In this document: piece after piece, positions 58,720 to 64,000 of the stretch
How the letters are laid out: every line of letters begins with the position of its first letter
Numbering within the stretch: position 1 is the first letter of the stretch
NCBI RefSeq assembly: GCF_024586455.1
Contig: NC_065923.1
Coordinates: forward strand, 45,330,264-45,394,263
Length of the DNA: 64,000 bases
Direction: 5' to 3'
Source of the DNA: Bactrocera neohumeralis
Taxonomy: Eukaryota; Arthropoda; Insecta; Diptera; Tephritidae
Program-made: the position numbers and the translations under genes
The notes under the pieces: generated by a model
What the model was told of the DNA's origin: nothing
Seen by the model: the letters and a program-made list of their open reading frames with translations, nothing else
The model's database searches: none

Positions 58720-59280
58720 AATTTTTTCGGAGATTGTATTATTACCTTAAACAGTAATCCATGTAAAATTTTGTGAAGACACCACGTCAAATGCGAAAAT
58801 CTTCATACAAGCTCTTGATTCCTATCGTTCGGTTTGTATGGCACCTATATGCTATAGTGAGCCGATCTGAACAATTTTTTCCGATATTACATTATTTCTA
58901 TGAACAATAACTCATACCAAATTTCGTGAAGGTATATCGTTAAATGAGGAAGTTTTTTATACAAGCCATTGATTCCGATCATTCGGTTTGTATGGCAGCT
59001 ATATGCTATACTTTACCAATATATAGTGTTCCGATATCGGCAGTTCCGACAAATGAGCAGCTTCTTGAAGAGAAAATGACGTTTACAAAATTTCAAAAAG
59101 GATATCTTAAAAATGAGGAACCAGTTCGTATATATACAGACAGACAGACAGACGACAGACTCAGCACAAGATACTGATTATTTATACTTATATATACTTT
59201 ATAGGGTCTCCGACGCTTCCTTCTGGGTGTTACAAACTTCGTGACAAACTTAAAATACTCTGTTCAGGGTATAAATATAT
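58720..59280 (+). repeat. Dispersed repeat with tandem units (tephritid-type)
   Basis: Two tandem units of about 150-165 bp (58727-58875 and 58876-59040) share ttttttc, ccgat, aaattt(c/t)gtgaag, tacaagc, ttgattcc, tcggtttgtatggca and tatatgctata. They are followed by a cagacagacagac run, a ggtctccgacgcttccttct block and the end gttcagggtataaatat. This is the best copy of the family also seen at 5.6, 40.9 and 50.8 kb. Confidence 0.7.
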
Positions 59281-59582
59281 GTTGTAGTCCTTCATCACAA
59301 TGAGAAATACTTTACTTATTTCAGTGCTTTAGTGTCATTCAGTCGTTTGGATGATGACATACAGCTGTTGATAGTTAATTAGAAATGCTCAATTTATTGT
59401 AGGTGACTGATGAGTATAATGATAAAAATTTTTGATATACCGTTATTTATTTTCCTAGAAGTTTTGCATTATTCATGTTACTCTATTTACTACTAAATTC
59501 ATTCTGTTTCGTAGTTGTGAAGTTAAAGTTCTTTTAATTCTTTCCCAAATAGTAAATGCGTTATGATATAGAAGGTTAAATA

Positions 59583-60805
59583 AGAGCGACAGCTAATTAG
59601 AATCAGTTGTTTAAAGAATTAAAATTCCTCAGGGTGTTAAGTTTTATTAATAATATTATTGATTTGTAGTAAGCGTGTCTTTCAAAGTCGTGGTTTAAAA
59701 TATATTATTCACGTTTTTTAATGAAGAAAAGCTGCAGCTATACACTTACCGTTCGCAGCTACATTTCTGAGATTCGTTGATCTAGAAAGATGTGCAAAAA
59801 AATATCGAATAAGGTCAAGTGCTCCAAAAAAAATTGTTTTGAATGTCCTTAAGCATATACAGAATTTTGAAACTATTTGCAATATTGCACGCAAAGAAAA
59901 ACCCCGAAAAACTTCAACAGAAATATACCGCAGAATTAATACTATCTCGCGAAGAGGCCCAAAAAAGAGTTCCACCAACATTATACATAAAAGTCAAGAC
60001 GAATATAAATCCAAATATCCAAGAAAATAATTTCCCGGCGTGGTCGAATTTGGACTTCACGGCAGGACAGCTCGCCACTTCGTCGGAACGCACTTCTGAC
60101 TAAAAATTGATGAAATGACGCGTAGACTTTGCCTACTATTATTGATCTTGGTTAACAATTCAATGGCAATATGTTGTTTAGAGCGATGTAACCAAAGTTA
60201 ATCACATAGATCCTGGTGGTCGAAGGTATGTTCGCCGACCAATCTATCAAGAATTTGATCCTCGCTATGTTTCACGCGTTGTTGAATATGGTGCTGGATA
60301 AATCATGGTGTGGGAATTTTTTTCATAGAATGGTGTAGGTCCGCTCCATAAGATTGATATAATCTTAAAATAGGAGAAATATGTCGACATTCTAAAAAAT
60401 GTCATTCTGCAATGGACTAAGGAGGAATTAGCCTGTTATATGGAAATTCCAACAAAATAACAATCCAAAGCATAAGGGAAAGTTGACACAAAAGTTTTTT
60501 GTTGAAAATTTCATGAATGTTTTAGAGTGCCCTAAAGAGAACACATCTGGGTTGATGTCTAAAAAGCTGTAGGTACCAAAAATATCACAAATATGGATGT
60601 CCTTTTTGATGCAATTATGACGGCGTGGCAAGCAACGCTAGTGGTGCGCTGTCAGTGTCTTATAACGTTAATTCGCAATCGATGTGAAGCAGTATTAAAG
60701 TAAAAGGTTAATTAACAAAATACTACCTGAAAGTAAGCAATTTTTTTTAATAACAGTCTTTTTTGCTTATAAAATATTTTCGTTTCTAATTAGCTGTTAC
60801 ACTCA
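59583..60805 (+). mobile_element. Tc1-like transposon, degraded
   Basis: The segment acagctaattagaa at 59589-59602 reappears inverted at 60784-60797, giving ends about 1.2 kb apart, the size of a Tc1-like element. Between them the plus strand, through frame shifts, reads SDVTKVNHIDPGGRRYVRRP, IYQEFDPRYVSRVVEYGAG, IMVWEFFS and NGVGPLHKID, which match the Tc1 core, and a C-terminal piece MDVLFDAIMTAW with RNRCEAVLK. Many stops make it dead. Confidence 0.8.
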
Positions 60806-61947
60806 AATCGTTGATTCTACACATTTTTGTTAAAATTTTCACAAAAAAGAAAAAAAATTAATTACAATATTTACCACTATTAGTTTAACTTAGTTTAACG
60901 TAAGTTTTAATAAAATGAGTGAAAAACCAGTAAAAGTAAGTTTACTGGAAAATGACGTAATTTACTTCAAACTATGTAGCGTTTCTTATTAGTTGTCAAC
61001 AGCTGTATGTATAAAATGTGAACTCAGTGTTAAAAATGATAATTGCGTCGATGGCAAAAAATTTCATTGATTAAGTCATTAACAGCGAAACACGTATTCC
61101 TTGAGTTTCAGTTTGTAAGATAAATATGCATTGTATGTGCGCTCAATTAGGTGTGCTTCGTTTAATTCATTATTATTGTCTCTCAAAAATTGCCTACCTG
61201 TTTGGTAAAAACTTCATTACTTATCGCAATTGTTTATTACTGCGCTGATGTGTGCCTGAATAATGAGCCAAAATTAGTAGCACGTCAGTGGAAAATCGTT
61301 CGTTCAACGCACATTCATGCATTCATTCGCGTTCAGCAAAAACACCGTATAAAACCAATAAAATACTGCCATACTTACATACAGGTGCGGCATGTGGCAA
61401 GTAAGCACGTACATATGTGCGCAACGGTCGCACTTGTTGAAGGAAGCTCACCGTCAAGTCATGGTGTAATGAATAAGCTGCGAGTAATTGGCAACAAAAA
61501 CAACATTTAATTGGATATCACATTTTCGTGGGCACACGTCGTCATGTATTACATAACAAGCGCTTACAACACGAAACTTTCACATACAAATATTACATAT
61601 ACGTCACGTCGTCGATGCAATTAAATTTTCTACAGCTGCGCAATTTAAATCAACCATTACACTCCGCATCATTAAACCGTTATCAACAAAGACGCTGGCA
61701 TATCGTGCTGCTGTGGCATGTACACACGCTCATACAAACTTTATACATAAGTATGTACATGAGTCAATGTGAGCAGCACTCACCTGCCACCCACACACAC
61801 ACCCATCGACGAGCACGTAGGTCACACAACCAGCCATAGCTATTCTCACTTTGTTCTAGTTGAAAACTCATTATTTGCCTTCCCTCATCTCTTTTTCTTC
61901 TTCTCTGTTTTATGTGCTACGCTACCACACACTCACGCTCCGGACAG
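60806..61947 (+). other. Intron end, no gene seen
   Basis: AT-rich, then more balanced after 61190 where open frames appear without recognisable domains. A long C/T-rich tract at 61870-61910 precedes the acceptor ccggacag at 61940-61947. Confidence 0.6.
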
Positions 61948-62290
61948 GTGGAAATCGAAGGTCTCACAGGCGACATTAAATTTAACGACGACGGTCGGAG
62001 GGTGAACTACACGCTGCACGTTGTCGAAATGACTGTCAACAGCGCCATGGTGAAAGTGGCTGAATGGAGTGATGATGCTGGCCTTCAACCGCTCTCCGCC
62101 AAGTACGTGCGTCTACGGCCGCATGCGGAAATCGAAAAGAATCGCACATACATCGTTACCACATTGCTCGAGGAGCCGTACATGATGTCGAAACGCCCCG
62201 GCATTGGTGAGCAATTGGATGGCAATGACCGCTTTGAGGGTTACTGCAAGGACTTAGCCGATTTATTGGCCAAGAAGTTGGGCATCAATT
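61948..62290 (+). CDS. GluRIA/B: Glutamate receptor exon 7 of window (end of ATD, linker, start of S1)
   Basis: The exon encodes VEIEGLTGDIKFNDDGRRVN YTLHVVEM, the last strands of the amino-terminal domain. A linker follows to residue 63 of the exon, then S1 of the glutamate-binding domain begins with NRTYIVTTLLEEPYMM and GNDRFEGYCKDLADLLAKKL. The GNDxFEGYCxDL motif is universal in AMPA and kainate receptors. The exon enters in phase 0 and leaves in phase 1 at gtgagt (62291), one base into a codon expected to be Tyr. The agonist-binding Arg and the pore lie on later exons outside the window. Confidence 0.94.
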
Positions 62291-63364
62291 GTGAGTATTC
62301 AAGTGTATTTGGCGATGCATGAAAAGTGCATACGTTTGCAGAGATTTATGTGTACACATCCATACGTGATTATGTGTGTGTTGTAGTAGGTTTGCAATCA
62401 AAATTTTATTGACTCACTTACCAGGAGTATTGCGTTTAAGTTAAGGAACATAAATATTTCCATTGTGCTGACGATAAGTTCCATGTTCATTTTATTCCAT
62501 AAAAGCTTAACTACATTCCTTTTATGACATTCGAAAGACGGTGCTTTAGGAAAATTTAATTGTCGAAAAAAATTAGGGCTATTCAGGAGGAAATTGAGCT
62601 CTGAATTGGTTGGTAGTTGAAGATTTTAATAAGTAAAATTTTCTAATACAATTGTTTTCAGTGGAGGCAGGATTTTATGTATAACTCAGACACCTATATG
62701 AATTCTTTTTGCATAGCCCCTGCTTCTAGCTTCGATTGATTCAGATATATATAAAGCATATATGTATACAATACAATAACTCAAGAAATCTTTTCTGCTA
62801 AAAAAGGAGATTACGCTTGTAAGTAGTAAATTGTGATAAGCAATAACCTCCACATTTTAGTCCACCCTTTGAAATGTTTGTGAAAACTTACCGGGAGAGT
62901 CACAATTATCTCTCGTTCATTATTAGCTATGGAATGGTATTATAGGTGACGTATGGTTACACGGGCGGGCTGTCACCACATCCATAGACCTATCATTGAA
63001 GTTGTTGTAGCGGCAGAAATCTGCTGAGTTGACAGTCTTTGGCCGGATAAATATCCGGATCCGTTCCGGCTACGTAGACCCGACGGTTGTGGGAAGGACT
63101 TGCATGTCCTTTGCAATCGAGGTTCATTGTTAATGTGAGCTGACCTTTATGTCGTGAAGAACGTTAACGCTTTTTGCGTATACGTGCGTGTGACCTACTT
63201 CATGACAATGTACATATAATACTATAGGCAGCTCGTCTATTGAATAGAAAAATTTCACAAAATAAAACGATGTGGGCCAAGTTTTGAGAATCTTTCGAGA
63301 ACTTCTTCTGTAGTGCCTTCAATGTTCTCTATCTTGAAGCGTACTCATGTTTCCATGTTTGTCG
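62291..63364 (+). other. Intron sequence with a dispersed repeat trace
   Basis: The intron after exon 7 continues past the window end. Near 63035-63100 the phrase ggccggataaatatccggat followed by ccgttccggctacgtag resembles a common fly repeat. No gene is seen. Confidence 0.5.
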
Positions 63365-63770
63365 TTAGCCACGTTTTGAGAGCTCGCATTCGTCACTGGA
63401 AGTGTGCGGAATATGCACATCGCAGTTCTTCAACGTTTCCAAAGCAGTAGTTTTGTTTCTGCCGAAGAAGTAATAAACTTCACCTCTGAGCTTCAAACGT
63501 CCTACGACGTTGTCATTATCCAAAAGGCTTTTGAATCTGCTTGATAAGTCAATAAGATTTTCCATTTCTTTGGTTTTCAAAGCACACACTTTTTTGGAAG
63601 CAGCAAACTCAGTTGAAATCCTTCCAATACTTCTCTAGAAAAGCGCGTCCTCAAAACTTCGCCGATTGTATCCCACAAAGGAATGTACAGAGAGACCCTA
63701 TAGTATTCTTCGCAAGTAGTCTGTTTTGCTTGCCGGCTACAGATTCTTTTTTTTTCAGCTCCGCCCACAT
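63365..63770 (-). pseudogene. hAT-family transposase C-terminal relic
   Basis: Two overlapping minus-strand frames (63768-63577 and 63589-63365) join by one shift. The first reads ICSRQAKQTTCEEYYRVSLY IPLWD, the second NDNVVGRLKLRGEVYYF and ALETLKNCDVHIPHTSS. They fit the region before the C-terminal dimerisation domain of hAT transposases (and of the related ZMYM/52-kDa-repressor-like proteins). The dimerisation motif itself is truncated. Confidence 0.65.
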
Positions 63771-64000
63771 TTTTTCGCGTAAAGGAATAGAATAAATGTT
63801 CTAATGTCCCTCATTTCCCCCCTCTAAATTCGCCACTGGTGTCTTTTTGTAACAATAAGAAATTCTAATAACATATTTCATTTTTTATATGAGAAAAAGT
63901 TTTTGAAAAGGGGCTAGTTATTTTACCCGAGGATACCCATGCTCCCCCTAATTGATATCTAATTCTGGTACTTCATCTAGTTGTTTGAACTGCGGAGCTC
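63771..64000 (+). other. Intron sequence, no gene seen
   Basis: Nothing is recognised in the last 230 bases. Confidence 0.5.

Larger units (their letters stand above)
3796..62290 (+). other. Gene locus: AMPA-type ionotropic glutamate receptor, GluRIA/GluRIB type (partial)
   Basis: Seven exons join into 513 complete codons without a stop. The protein is a subunit of a tetrameric glutamate-gated cation channel of neurons. The window covers the extracellular clamshell amino-terminal domain used for assembly (residues 1 to about 430 of the window peptide) and the beginning of ligand-binding segment S1 (from about 463). The Cys pair of the AMPA-receptor amino-terminal domain is visible: Cys52 in CNQFSRGVY and Cys377 in DCNTSKGW. 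Sequons include NVS, NES, NVT, NIT, NTS, NYT and NRT. From memory the closest relatives are Drosophila GluRIA and GluRIB. The S1 region resembles GluRIB more, but I cannot separate the paralogues without an alignment. A kainate-type subunit fits less well. The 5' end and the channel half lie outside the window. Confidence 0.93.

Noticed and set aside
3796..62290. Assignment as a kainate-type receptor
   Set aside because: The CxQFSRGVY, FGAINITGF and DCNTSKGW...EIEGLTGDIKF blocks fit the AMPA-type layout better.

Overview
The window looks like nuclear DNA of a higher fly (Diptera). The inferred protein is very close to what I recall of the Drosophila AMPA-type glutamate receptors. The AT-rich introns are packed with Tc1/mariner, hAT, PIF/Harbinger and non-LTR relics plus dispersed repeats of the kind I associate with tephritid fruit flies (Bactrocera, Zeugodacus, Ceratitis). 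The family-level guess is inference; no search was possible.

The one real gene I can support is on the + strand. Seven consecutive coding exons (3796-3948, 4434-4561, 8633-8762, 51372-51625, 52310-52474, 57197-57565, 61948-62290) encode 513 complete codons of an ionotropic glutamate receptor of the insect GluRIA/GluRIB type. All junctions are GT-AG and the phases join without a break. The exons cover nearly the whole extracellular amino-terminal domain and the start of ligand-binding segment S1. The signal peptide and first exon lie before the window. The rest of the ligand-binding domain, the channel and the C-terminal tail lie after it.

Layout: 1-3795 is the end of an upstream intron. It holds a 300-bp near-perfect hairpin, a PIF1-like helicase relic split by a tiny palindromic element, and two mariner relics. 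Exons 1-3 of the window lie in 3.8-8.8 kb. A 42.6-kb intron (8763-51371) follows and makes up two thirds of the window. It holds a PIF/Harbinger transposase relic, an RTE-like non-LTR element with a nested inverted-repeat element, R1-like and Jockey-like retrotransposon relics, a TTAA-flanked piggyBac-like element with a nested repeat, two sister internally deleted mariners, a hAT element with a perfect 8-bp target duplication, and one coding-like relic I cannot assign. Exons 4-7 lie in 51.4-62.3 kb, with more mariner, Tc1 and hAT relics in their introns.

Apart from the receptor, every coding trace I recognise is a broken transposable element. I see no rRNA, CRISPR array or convincing tRNA. 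Many short open frames are shadows of the exons, of repeats or of low-complexity sequence. Coordinates of exons and of elements with visible target duplications are exact; limits of degraded relics are approximate.
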